From contig CAXXIY010000001.1 of the NCBI GenBank assembly GCA_963675995.2, positions 2,356,001 to 2,420,000 of the forward strand: 64,000 nucleotides of DNA. The letters run 5' to 3'. Positions 53,580 through 62,349 of this stretch are shown here, in pieces (position 1 is the first letter of the stretch; each line of letters opens with the position of its first letter). Source of the stretch: JAAFHB01 sp963675995. GTDB taxonomy: Bacteria; Bacteroidota; Bacteroidia; Bacteroidales; Prolixibacteraceae. The position numbers were made by a program, and so were the translations under genes. Under the pieces are notes generated by a model. The model ran no database searches. It was given only the letters and a program-made list of their open reading frames with translations, and was not told the origin of the DNA.

Positions 53580-54479
53580 ATGATTAAAAGATATTTATCC
53601 CTTCTGTTGATCCTGTTGATCTCGTTACCTTTATTGGCACAGGAATGGGTGGTACCCGCTGAAAATGAAGTGAAACTCAGCTCTTTTGCCTTCAGTGATT
53701 CAACACGCAAAGCCGGAGCTGAACTTTATAATACAAATTGTAAGTCCTGTCATGGTGATCCGGGGAAGAACAACGTCATTAAACTGGTCCCTTCGCCACC
53801 CGATCCTGCTTCCGGGAAAATGCAAAGCAATTCGGATGGTGCCATGCAATTTAAGATCGCACAGGGGCGTACCCCAATGCCATCGTTTAAAAATATACTC
53901 TCTGCCACCGACATTTGGCGCGTGATTTCCTATATCAGAAGTTTCAATAGTAAATATGTCCAAAAGACGGAAGTAAAAGCAGGAGGAGTTGCTGCTCAGA
54001 ATGCCAGGATATCTATTGCCTGGCTGAAAGATAAAAATCAAATTCAGGCAGTGGTATCGGGTATAAAAGAGAAGGTAGTTCAGCCTGTAGCTGGTGCCGA
54101 GTTGAAATTGTTCGCAAAAAGATATTTTGGAAACCTGCCTATCGATGAACCCCGTAATACCGATTCTCAGGGGAAAGCGATCTTTAACTTTCCAAAAGAT
54201 CTTCCCGGAGATTCCGCCGGTTTTGTCCAATTGATTGTAAAATTGACGGATGAAGCTGCATTTGGCGAAGCTGGGAAAGATACGACGCTTGCTGTTGGTG
54301 TTCCAACTTATCGTCCTCCGTTAAATGAGCCACGGGCGATTTGGAATGTCGTGTCAAAAGCCCCAATCTGGCTGTTGCTGGCCTATACATTTTCGGTACT
54401 TGCTGCATGGGGATTTATCATTTATGTGCTTCTACAGATCAGGGCAATTTATAGGTCAGGACTAAAAAAAGACCAGTAA
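53580..54479 (+). CDS. Membrane-anchored monohaem cytochrome c
   Basis: The 299-residue protein has a signal peptide (1-21, ending LLAQ), a cytochrome c domain with haem site CKSCH (54-58) and likely distal Met100 (TPMPSF), then a beta-rich domain of unknown role (about 130-240) and one C-terminal membrane helix (about 260-288). It would take electrons from the ferredoxin/NrfD module and pass them to the cytochrome domain of oxidase subunit II. The middle domain (AELKLFAKRYFGNLP, DSAGFVQLIVKLTDE) is unusual for an ActE-type cytochrome and not recognised. Confidence 0.85.
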   Translation: MIKRYLSLLLILLISLPLLAQEWVVPAENEVKLSSFAFSDSTRKAGAELYNTNCKSCHGDPGKNNVIKLVPSPPDPASGKMQSNSDGAMQFKIAQGRTPMPSFKNILSATDIWRVISYIRSFNSKYVQKTEVKAGGVAAQNARISIAWLKDKNQIQAVVSGIKEKVVQPVAGAELKLFAKRYFGNLPIDEPRNTDSQGKAIFNFPKDLPGDSAGFVQLIVKLTDEAAFGEAGKDTTLAVGVPTYRPPLNEPRAIWNVVSKAPIWLLLAYTFSVLAAWGFIIYVLLQIRAIYRSGLKKDQ

Positions 54480-54513
54480 ATTGGAAATATTAAATTGGAA
54501 AAATATTTATAGA

Positions 54514-55296
54514 ATGAGACGAATTTTGTTAGTGATTTTATTTAATGCTTTGATATTCAATATTCAGGCACAGCTACCTATTCAGAGGGAGGTTGAGATC
54601 GGTATTGTTGAGAAGCTTGGGGAAACGGTCCCGCTCGATTTGAAATTTCTCAATGAGAAAAACGATACCGTTACCCTCGGAAGCATGATTACCAAACCAA
54701 CAATCCTATCCTTTGTCTATTTCGATTGTCCAGGGCTTTGTAGTCCATTGCTCGACGGTATAGCCGATGTGATCAGCCGAATGGATTTATCATTGGGAAA
54801 AGACTTCAACATCATCACCATCAGTTTTAATACGAAGGATACTCCTGAGAAAGCAAGACAGAAAAAACTCAACTTTGTCCAGAAGATTAAGGAGAAGGAT
54901 CGTGCCAACTGGTTTTATCTGACAGGTGAATTAGGAAATATTCAGAAAATAACTGAAGCTGCCGGCTTTAGGTATAAACCAACGGGGCTCGATTTTGCCC
55001 ATCCATCCACAATTATTATGCTTAGTCCGCAGGGGAAGATCACCCGATATCTGTATGGAGTTACCTATCTCCCGTTTGATGTAAAAATGGCTGTAGTGGA
55101 AGCTCAAAAAGGGCTGACCCGCCCTACCAGTTCCAAATTACTCGATTATTGTTTCGCCTACGATCCGCAAAGCAGGTCGTATACTTTACAAATTACCAAA
55201 CTGATAGGTGCTTTTACACTTATTATAGGGCTGTTTTTTGTGGTTTACTTATTAATTTCTACCAGGAAAAAATCAACTAAAGTTATTAAAGAATGA
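54514..55296 (+). CDS. SCO1/SenC family copper chaperone
   Basis: Starting at the ATG at 54514 gives 260 residues with a tidy signal peptide (RRILLVILFNALIFNIQAQ); an earlier TTG at 54481 would only add polar residues. The thioredoxin-like SCO domain has the copper site Cys72-x3-Cys76 (DCPGLC) and His163 (FAHPST), and a C-terminal membrane helix (about 228-250). SCO proteins insert copper into the CuA centre of subunit II. Its stop overlaps the next start as ATGA, coupling it to subunit I. Confidence 0.92.
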   Translation: MRRILLVILFNALIFNIQAQLPIQREVEIGIVEKLGETVPLDLKFLNEKNDTVTLGSMITKPTILSFVYFDCPGLCSPLLDGIADVISRMDLSLGKDFNIITISFNTKDTPEKARQKKLNFVQKIKEKDRANWFYLTGELGNIQKITEAAGFRYKPTGLDFAHPSTIIMLSPQGKITRYLYGVTYLPFDVKMAVVEAQKGLTRPTSSKLLDYCFAYDPQSRSYTLQITKLIGAFTLIIGLFFVVYLLISTRKKSTKVIKE

Positions 55297-56906
55297 ACAA
55301 CTCATCGCCTACTGTACCATTGAATTACCTTAACCACAAGAACGGCCTCTGGTCATGGCTTACATCAACCGACCATAAACGGATTGGTTTGCTATATCTT
55401 TATGCGATAACTATCTTTTTCTGTTCTGCTGCCGTTTTGGGATTATTGATGAAGATCGAGAAAATCGCTCCCGGCCAAACAATTATGACGGCTCAGACCT
55501 ATAATGCCATGTTTACACTACATGGAATTATTATGATATTTATTGTTGTAATTCCCGGTCTTGCTGCTGTTTTCGGGAATATTCTACTTCCCATCATGAT
55601 CGGAGCAAAGGATGTTGCTTTTCCAAAGCTTAATCTTTTTTCGTGGTATGTTTATATTACCGGAGCTTGTCTTGGACTTTATTCTCAGTTTGCCAACGGC
55701 CATTCACCCGATACCGGCTGGACATTTTACGTTCCCTATAGTGCCCAGGCATCTTCAAATGTGGTGATAGCGCTCACTGCAGCATTTACTCTTGGTTTTG
55801 CCTCCATCCTTACGGGACTAAATTTCATTGTGACCATACACCGGATGCGGGCTCCAGGGATGACATGGTTCAGAATGCCGCTCTTCCCATGGTCATTGTA
55901 TGCAACCGCTTGGATACAGCTTCTTGCAACACCTATCGTTGGGATTACATTATTGATGGTGATCGCAGAGCGGACATTGCATATCGGTTTTTTTGACCCT
56001 TCGCTTGGAGGAGATCCCGTTTTATACCAGCACCTTTTCTGGATTTATTCGCATCCCGCCGTATATGTGATGATTTTGCCGGCTATGGGAGTTGTTACAG
56101 AGATATTTCCGACATTCAGCCAGAAGCCAGTTTTTGGATACGTTCCAATTGTATTTTCAAGTCTTGCGATTGCATTGGTGGGTTATTTTGTCTGGGGTCA
56201 CCATATGTTCACCTCAGGCATGAGTTATGAATCACGATGGTTTTTCTCCTTTCTAACATTTATTGTCGCCATACCGAGTGCTATTAAGGTATTTAACTGG
56301 CTTTCAACCATGTATGGCGGATCTGTTGATCTTAAACCACCCCTTCTCTATGCCATCTCCTTTATTTTCCTGTTTACGATAGGGGGATTTACCGGTCTTA
56401 CACTTGGTGCAGTGTCAACGAACATTCAAACACATAACACAGATTTTGTGGTTGCACACTTTCATTATATCATTTTTGGAGGTATGGGATTTGGTTTTTT
56501 TGCTGGGATGCATTATTGGTATCCTAAAATCTATGGCCGTATGTATAGCATAAAATGGGCGAATATTGCCTGGGTAATTCTCTTTACCGGATTCAATCTT
56601 CTCTATTTCCCCATGTTTATCATTGGACTTCAGGGAATGCCGAGACGTTATTTCGATTATGATCCTCAATTCCAGACCGGACAGATGATCTCTTCATTCG
56701 GAGCATTTATTCTCATTATAGGGCTCATAGGGATGATCTCCAACCTGGTTTATCATGTCCGTCGCGGGGCAATTGCTCCAGCTAATCCGTGGCATGGTGT
56801 TACCCTTGAGTGGCAGATCCCATCGCCGCCTCCACATGAGAATTTTGATGAGGTGCCAGTGATTACCCACGATCCTTATGTATTCGATAATCCATATACA
56901 AAATAA
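55293..56906 (+). CDS. ctaD: Cytochrome c oxidase subunit I (A2-type haem-copper oxidase)
   Basis: The 537-residue protein has twelve or so membrane helices. Haem a ligands are His77 (FTLHGI) and His391, the haem a3 ligand is His389 (VVAHFHYI), and CuB ligands are His254 (YSHPAVY, with the cross-linked Tyr258), His303 and His304 (GHHMF). The K-channel Lys332 (PSAIKVF) is present. Helix VI reads YSHPAVY rather than GHPEVY, so the D-channel glutamate is replaced by the Tyr-Ser pair that marks A2-type oxidases. It pumps protons while reducing oxygen to water. ATGA overlap with the SCO gene. Confidence 0.96.
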   Translation: MNNSSPTVPLNYLNHKNGLWSWLTSTDHKRIGLLYLYAITIFFCSAAVLGLLMKIEKIAPGQTIMTAQTYNAMFTLHGIIMIFIVVIPGLAAVFGNILLPIMIGAKDVAFPKLNLFSWYVYITGACLGLYSQFANGHSPDTGWTFYVPYSAQASSNVVIALTAAFTLGFASILTGLNFIVTIHRMRAPGMTWFRMPLFPWSLYATAWIQLLATPIVGITLLMVIAERTLHIGFFDPSLGGDPVLYQHLFWIYSHPAVYVMILPAMGVVTEIFPTFSQKPVFGYVPIVFSSLAIALVGYFVWGHHMFTSGMSYESRWFFSFLTFIVAIPSAIKVFNWLSTMYGGSVDLKPPLLYAISFIFLFTIGGFTGLTLGAVSTNIQTHNTDFVVAHFHYIIFGGMGFGFFAGMHYWYPKIYGRMYSIKWANIAWVILFTGFNLLYFPMFIIGLQGMPRRYFDYDPQFQTGQMISSFGAFILIIGLIGMISNLVYHVRRGAIAPANPWHGVTLEWQIPSPPPHENFDEVPVITHDPYVFDNPYTK

Positions 56907-56918
56907 AACCAAGGATTT

Positions 56919-57530
56919 ATGTCGACAATTGAACACAGCGATCACATTGATAGTGAAACCGGAAAGTTGGGGATGTGGTTATTTCTCTTTACTGAACTTT
57001 TCCTTTTCGGCGGACTTTTTATCGTATATGCGGTGATGAGGTCCAAGTATTCGGCCGATTTTCATGAAGCCGCACTTGAACTAAATACTTTTATTGGTGC
57101 AACCAATACGGTTGTGCTGCTTGTAAGTAGTATGACTGTGGCCATGTCGCTGACAGCCATTCAAAGGAAACAGCCTAACCTGGCAATTGGATTGATATTT
57201 ATCACGCTGCTTTTGGCCGGAGTATTTATGATTAATAAATATTTTGAATGGGGACATAAGTTCTCACTTCACCTTTATCCTGGATCAGATGTGATGAGAA
57301 ATCTTCCTCACGGGCAGATCATGTTTTTTGGTCTTTACTATATGATGACCGGCTTGCATGCCCTACACGTACTCATCGGAGGAATTTTGCTGACAATCGT
57401 AATGTTTAGAATAAAATCAGGGAAGATTAACCATGAACACTTCCTTTTACAGGAAAACGGCGCCCTTTACTGGCATCTGGTCGATTTGATCTGGATTTTT
57501 CTCTTCCCATTACTTTACCTCATCACCTAA
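56919..57530 (+). CDS. ctaE: Cytochrome c oxidase subunit III
   Basis: The 203-residue protein has five membrane helices and the family motifs KLGMWLFLFTELFLFGGLF (16-34), EWGHKF, YMMTGLHALHVLIGG and the C-terminal YWHLVDLIWIFLFPLLYL. This is the short five-helix form of subunit III found with caa3/cbb-type bacterial oxidases. It follows subunit I by 12 bp. Its conserved glutamate lies in helix III region as expected for structural support of the pump. Confidence 0.93.
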   Translation: MSTIEHSDHIDSETGKLGMWLFLFTELFLFGGLFIVYAVMRSKYSADFHEAALELNTFIGATNTVVLLVSSMTVAMSLTAIQRKQPNLAIGLIFITLLLAGVFMINKYFEWGHKFSLHLYPGSDVMRNLPHGQIMFFGLYYMMTGLHALHVLIGGILLTIVMFRIKSGKINHEHFLLQENGALYWHLVDLIWIFLFPLLYLIT

Positions 57531-57663
57531 ACTCAGTAAACTGTATTATAGATTATTCCCGGCTTGAAATATCGAAGTTCTTACAAGGAAATAATTAGAA
57601 ATACAATCGAAATTAAGTGAAATACATTAATGATTATTAATTGATTTACAAAGCCTTAATTGA

Positions 57664-57948
57664 ATGAAGAACCACGATAACCATATAACAAGCTATACGA
57701 TGAACGGTATAGTATTGCTTATTCTGTTGTTGCTTACCTCAGTAACTATTTTAGCGATAAAGTTTCATTTTGGGGCGTTTACAGTGGCTGTTGCACTATT
57801 AATCGCATGTGTTAAAGCAGCCATCGTTCTTACCTATTTTATGCACCTCAAATTCGAAAATCTCCTTCTTCGAATAATGGTTGGGGGAGTATTTCTCCTT
57901 TTTGCAATAGTTGTTGTGATCACATTTATTGATTATTATTTCAGATAA
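57664..57948 (+). CDS. Cytochrome c oxidase subunit IV (prokaryotic small subunit)
   Basis: The 94-residue protein has three membrane helices and the VALLIACVKAAIVLTYFMHLKFE motif (about 40-62) of bacterial COX4/CtaF-like proteins. It stabilises the oxidase core. A 133-bp spacer (57531-57663) precedes it and contains no clear promoter or hairpin; subunit II starts 11 bp downstream. Confidence 0.88.
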   Translation: MKNHDNHITSYTMNGIVLLILLLLTSVTILAIKFHFGAFTVAVALLIACVKAAIVLTYFMHLKFENLLLRIMVGGVFLLFAIVVVITFIDYYFR

Positions 57949-57959
57949 TTCCCTATCTT

Positions 57960-58895
57960 ATGGAAACAGTGTTCTCTGGAGCATCCAATTTAGCCGGAGC
58001 GGTTGACCGGGCATTTATTTTCATCTTTTCAATCGCTTTTTTGTTTACGATCGGTATCACCGTGTTAATGATTTACATCCTGGTCCATTTCTCCAGGAAA
58101 AAGGTGAAAAAACCTGCCCAGTTTACGGGTAATACCACATTGGAGGTTACCTGGACGGTGATCCCGCTGATCATTGTTTTACTGATGTTTTATTATGGAT
58201 GGGTCGGATTTTCTCCAATGCGAAAGGTTCCGGCCAATGCAATGCAGATAAAGGCGATAGGACGGATGTGGGCCTGGAGCTTTGATTATGGAAACGGAAA
58301 GATTTCAAATGAACTTGTCGTTCCTTTAAACAGGAACATCAAGATGAACCTTGTTTCAGTTGATGTTAATCACAGTTTGTTTATTCCAGCATTCCGTGTG
58401 AAGGAGGATGTGATACCAGGATATGATAATTATCTTTGGTTCAGACCTATATCAAAAGGTAAGTTTGATGTTTTCTGCTCCGAATATTGTGGTTTGGCAC
58501 ACTCCGCTATGACAGCCAAAGCAATTGTTGTCGATAGTCTCGATTTTGAGAAATGGCTGGCAGAACTTAAAGTTACCGGTAATGCCCCTGATCACCCGGG
58601 TCTGGCGATCATCAAAGCGAATGCATGTCTTACCTGCCATTCACTCGATGGAACTAAAATTATTGGACCTTCATTTAAGGGACTTTATGGAACCAAACGG
58701 GTTGTAATCACCGATCAGGGAGAAAAAGAGGTTGAGGCGAATGACGACTACATCAAAAGATCGGTAATGGATCCAAATGCAGAGGTCGTCAAAGGGTTTA
58801 ACAAAGGGTTGATGCAACCCTATAAAAATGTAATCAAGGCTGAAGATCTTGATAAAATTGTAGATTTTTTCAAAACATCAGGTGAACAAAAATAA
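57960..58895 (+). CDS. ctaC: Cytochrome c oxidase subunit II with fused cytochrome c domain (caa3 type)
   Basis: The 311-residue protein has two membrane helices (about 17-44, 64-82). A cupredoxin domain follows with the CuA ligands His138 (NHSLF), Cys173, Glu175, Cys177, His181 and Met184 (CSEYCGLAHSAM). A C-terminal cytochrome c domain has CLTCH (223-227) and likely ligand Met285 (GLMQPY). There is no obvious cleaved signal; the first helix serves as the anchor. The fused haem defines a caa3-type oxidase. The order I-III-IV-II is unusual, as subunit II is most often encoded first. Confidence 0.95.
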   Translation: METVFSGASNLAGAVDRAFIFIFSIAFLFTIGITVLMIYILVHFSRKKVKKPAQFTGNTTLEVTWTVIPLIIVLLMFYYGWVGFSPMRKVPANAMQIKAIGRMWAWSFDYGNGKISNELVVPLNRNIKMNLVSVDVNHSLFIPAFRVKEDVIPGYDNYLWFRPISKGKFDVFCSEYCGLAHSAMTAKAIVVDSLDFEKWLAELKVTGNAPDHPGLAIIKANACLTCHSLDGTKIIGPSFKGLYGTKRVVITDQGEKEVEANDDYIKRSVMDPNAEVVKGFNKGLMQPYKNVIKAEDLDKIVDFFKTSGEQK

Positions 58896-59757
58896 ATTTT
58901 CACAAACGTTTGGGATAGTGGTGAGGCTGTCAAGGATAAGGCTCTCTTTAATGGTCTCCTTTTCGGCTGTTACAGGGTATTTTCTGACAGGGAGCTCAAC
59001 TACGATTGCCGTGTTGTTTCTCTTTGCCGGTGTTTTCTTTTTGGCGGCGGGCACTACCGTTCTTAACCAGATTCAGGAATGCCGGCGCGACGGTATGATG
59101 CAAAGGACCAAAAGCAGGCCAATTCCATCAGGAGAGATATCGGTGCGATCTGCTTCGCTGGTGGCAGCTCTGTTGCTCTTAGGGGGTGCTGTATTGCTTA
59201 GTTTTAATGGTTGGTTACCTATGTTTTTGGGGTTGCTTAATATTGTATTTTACAACCTGATTTATACGCCGTTAAAAACTCGTAGCTGGCTTGCAATTGT
59301 TCCTGGTGCTGTGGTTGGCGGTGTCCCTCCCTTGATTGGCTGGACGTCGGCAGGGTTTTATATTTTTCATCCTAATGCAATATTTATAGCCATTTTTGTT
59401 TTCCTCTGGCAAATACCCCATTTTTGGCTGTTAATGATCAAATACGGTAAGGAGTACGAAATGGCCGGATTCTCCTCTATTTCAAAACGGCTCACTGAAA
59501 GGCAGATCAAATCGGTGGTCTTTTACTGGGGTGTTATTACGTCACTTTTTCTTATGTTGTTCCCGTTATTTGGATTTAGTTTTAAACCCATTTTACTTAC
59601 CCTTATGGTCGGGATGAATTTTGGATTTATTCTGCTGTTTCACAGGTTTCTTTTCGGAGCCAAAAATTCAAAATCAATCTATAAGGCTTTTATTCTGATT
59701 AACAGCTATGCCCTGGTGGTATTTATATTTCTGGTAATTAATGCAATGACATCTTAA
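58882..59757 (+). CDS. ctaB: Protohaem IX farnesyltransferase (haem O synthase)
   Basis: The 291-residue protein has about eight or nine membrane helices of the UbiA prenyltransferase fold. The prenyl-binding motif is NQIQECRRDGMMQRTKSRP (about 70-88), where the usual first Asp of DxxxD is Glu; the second Asp and the RT..RP tail are kept. It converts haem B to haem O for the oxidase. The start is a GTG at 58882, overlapping the subunit II gene by 14 bp; later GTGs at 58919 are possible. A haem A synthase gene is not seen in the window. Confidence 0.92.
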   Translation: MNKNKFSQTFGIVVRLSRIRLSLMVSFSAVTGYFLTGSSTTIAVLFLFAGVFFLAAGTTVLNQIQECRRDGMMQRTKSRPIPSGEISVRSASLVAALLLLGGAVLLSFNGWLPMFLGLLNIVFYNLIYTPLKTRSWLAIVPGAVVGGVPPLIGWTSAGFYIFHPNAIFIAIFVFLWQIPHFWLLMIKYGKEYEMAGFSSISKRLTERQIKSVVFYWGVITSLFLMLFPLFGFSFKPILLTLMVGMNFGFILLFHRFLFGAKNSKSIYKAFILINSYALVVFIFLVINAMTS

Positions 59758-60067
59758 AAATTCAGGTAGTTGAATATCTTATAAAAGATTAAAGAGCCAT
59801 AGAATAAGGTCAAAAAGGTTATGGGGTGTTAGATCTGTTTTATGAGACTACTAAGGTTAAATGGATGTAAGGTTTTTTGGATTTTCGAACCTTGATTCAA
59901 AATAAGCATTACCACGCTAATATGTGAAGATTCCCAACCTTAATCCCTGGTTGATTAAACTGGAAAACATACAGTTTCAGGAGCCTGGCTCCTGAAAAAC
60001 ATTACCCATCTTTAATATCGATCAGATTCGCCGCACTTATGATTTTGTTAAATAAAATCAACCAATT
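59758..60067. other. 310-bp convergent gap after haem O synthase
   Basis: This gap lies between the plus-strand haem O synthase and the minus-strand Tat-exported glycosidase. It is AT-rich and contains the hairpin at 59975-59997, plus an AT-only 6-bp stem near 60041-60059. No gene is seen. Confidence 0.45.
59975..59997. terminator. Perfect 10-bp hairpin, probable bidirectional terminator
   Basis: TTTCAGGAGC-CTG-GCTCCTGAAA: two perfect 10-bp arms and a 3-base loop. The A-rich start and T-rich end could serve transcripts from both sides: the respiratory operon from the left and the glycosidase gene from the right. The downstream T-run is short on both strands. Confidence 0.6.
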
Positions 60068-62347
60068 TTAGCAACTGATTTCAAGTACTTCATAATCTTC
60101 CAATACCGGCAATATCATCGAAATTGAATTTCCCTTATCGGTGAATTTTAAATTTTCCCGGGAACAAAGTGCTTTCACGCTTTTTACCCTTTCCTTAAAG
60201 TGAATCTCGATTTTAATATTTTGACAGGGAATGATTCTTTGGATAGGTCTTCTCATCTCGGAAGTGAAATTGATCAGATATACAAATATCGAAGTCTCCT
60301 TTTTTTGCACATTCACCTCTACGGATGAAGGGGCGTTGTTCAGCCATACAAATGGGTTGGTCAATTCATTTACAACATTGGAAAGAATCTGATAATAATC
60401 AGGGAAATGGAATTTGTTCAATGAACCTCCGAATGTGCCGGCCAGGTAAGTTGATCTTCCTTTCCCAAAGGTGTTCTCTATAATGAAAGGAGATGTGGTA
60501 ACCTCAGGACTTCCGGCATAACTTCCCGCAAGTGGTTTACAGAATACAACCGGGACTTTTGCTTTTGCCTTCAATTTCAAACCATGGGTGGGTGCAATAA
60601 TAAAGTCATTTCTGATTTCTTTAAGAGCAAAGTGTTTATTATCTGTTGGATAGACGTAGTCCCAGTTAAGCGGACCGAAAATGGCTCCTGAATTTTCTAT
60701 CCCAAAAACATCGCTTAGTTCAAAATTGTCAAGTTTTTCCCCATTTTCTTTATAGAGTGATGTTTCAAAAGTGGAGATAATATTTCCACCCCCCTCTACA
60801 AATTCCCTGATTTTATCTGCTTCCTTTTTACTCAGACAAGTTGAGTTAGGAAGAATTATTAATTCATATTTATAAAGATTACCTAACAGGGCCTCTTCAT
60901 CGATAACGTCAAAAGGGAAGTGCCCCCTTGAAAGTCCGTCATAGAATCCATAAAATTCACCTTCCGTATTTCCGGCTTTATCGGTTTTGTTTTCTTTAGT
61001 AAAGTCGGTGAGTGGAACTGGAGAACCACTGTAGTGATCACCAGCACTCTGTGGCCACACCAGCGCTATTTTGGCCATGGATTTTGTCTTGAAAAAAGGA
61101 TCCGGATGCTCTTTAATTAATTTATTGAATCTCCTGATAACCTCCATCTCTTCCTTTTTTATATGGGACTTACCCGTTATCGCAAGCCATACATTTGCCT
61201 GATGGGTAATGGTCTGACTATATAGAATACTCATTTCTCCACCAGGGAGTGATGAAAATGACCATGGACATTGTTTTGCAGCATCAAATACAACTGTTGG
61301 TTTTCCGTCTGCCTGAGTTTCCAATAACTTTGCCACTGCCCCCGGTTTGTAAATTGATTCTTTCAGTTCACCATACAAGAATCCTCCCTCAGCACCCAGA
61401 ATGTCGGTCTCTTTTATAATCTTTCTGTTGACCCTCCCCGTAGGCCAGGAAGGAGCCAACGTATTTCCATTCATATAGAGCAGAATCTGCGGATTAATAT
61501 CCTTTAAAATCCTGTTTGAATCACTCAAAAACCGGGCTATACTATCAGACTGAAATTCAATTAGCTCATTCCATGCAACCGTATCTTGTTTCGATGACCC
61601 ATCTTTTTTGGAAGGGATATCCTTTTGATATTTCTCCTTAAATAATTTTTTACAAGATTCGCAATGGCAGGTGCCGGAAAAGAATATCGGACCGTCATAA
61701 AAAATTCCATCAATGGAACTCGAAGCAAGTTTTCGCAAAGTCCGGAAAACCTCTTCTCTCCACAAACTATTGATACAGAATGAAGAATCCACATTATACA
61801 CATCCTCTATCGGATTTCCATCATCCTTTATTTGCTGCCATTCACGATGATTCCGAGCATAAGAAATTTCTATCGCATGAACATTATAATAAACGATCAC
61901 CTTGATGTTACTTCGTCGTGCTTCAGTTAGATAATCTTTTAGAGAAGTGAAGTTGACTTTTGCTCCTCCAAAAAGATTATGAGCATCCAAAAATGAAGTT
62001 CCGGGAGATGTTTCAGTAAATCTGGTCAGATGTTCCATATTGGCCCCTAGATCCTTTAAAAGCTCAAACTTCTCCCCAAATTCGTATCCCTCTTCCAATT
62101 CGACAATTCTTAAAGGTTCTTTTTCCCACCACTTCGTTTCCGGTAATTTATTTTCCACATCCGTGAAAATTCCGTCTGGGTCTCCCTCACTATAAATACC
62201 TGCAAAGCCTTTAACCAACTCATCTCCTGATGTTATTTTTTCGAAGGGTGTTATAACGGAACCAGGAATTACCATAAATCCTGAAGCCATAGTTGCGGAG
62301 GTTCCAATAAACGACCTGCGACTAATCTTAGTTGAATTCTTTGTCAT
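60068..62347 (-). CDS. Tat-exported GHL6/beta-galactosidase-trimerisation-like glycosidase
   Basis: The 759-residue protein has a Tat signal (SRRSFIG, 9-15), then a TIM-barrel of the hypothetical glycosyl hydrolase 6 kind: VIVYYNVHA, SSIDGIFYDGP followed by a CHCESCKKLFKEKY cysteine motif, and VVFDAAKQCPW. A glutamine-amidotransferase-like GH42 middle domain follows (IALVWPQSAG, LIILPNSTCLS, FVEGGGNIISTFET), then a C-terminal beta domain. No substrate is assignable. It is separated from the PUL by the respiratory operon, 2 bp from the AI-2E gene's stop. A beta-galactosidase or fucosidase-like activity is possible. Confidence 0.65.
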   Translation of the reverse strand: MTKNSTKISRRSFIGTSATMASGFMVIPGSVITPFEKITSGDELVKGFAGIYSEGDPDGIFTDVENKLPETKWWEKEPLRIVELEEGYEFGEKFELLKDLGANMEHLTRFTETSPGTSFLDAHNLFGGAKVNFTSLKDYLTEARRSNIKVIVYYNVHAIEISYARNHREWQQIKDDGNPIEDVYNVDSSFCINSLWREEVFRTLRKLASSSIDGIFYDGPIFFSGTCHCESCKKLFKEKYQKDIPSKKDGSSKQDTVAWNELIEFQSDSIARFLSDSNRILKDINPQILLYMNGNTLAPSWPTGRVNRKIIKETDILGAEGGFLYGELKESIYKPGAVAKLLETQADGKPTVVFDAAKQCPWSFSSLPGGEMSILYSQTITHQANVWLAITGKSHIKKEEMEVIRRFNKLIKEHPDPFFKTKSMAKIALVWPQSAGDHYSGSPVPLTDFTKENKTDKAGNTEGEFYGFYDGLSRGHFPFDVIDEEALLGNLYKYELIILPNSTCLSKKEADKIREFVEGGGNIISTFETSLYKENGEKLDNFELSDVFGIENSGAIFGPLNWDYVYPTDNKHFALKEIRNDFIIAPTHGLKLKAKAKVPVVFCKPLAGSYAGSPEVTTSPFIIENTFGKGRSTYLAGTFGGSLNKFHFPDYYQILSNVVNELTNPFVWLNNAPSSVEVNVQKKETSIFVYLINFTSEMRRPIQRIIPCQNIKIEIHFKERVKSVKALCSRENLKFTDKGNSISMILPVLEDYEVLEISC

Positions 62348-62349
62348 CC

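Noticed and set aside
51142..59757. Complete alternative complex III operon
   Set aside because: No pentahaem cytochrome, no ActB-sized iron-sulfur/molybdopterin-like protein and no ActD are present; only ferredoxin, NrfD and one cytochrome c.
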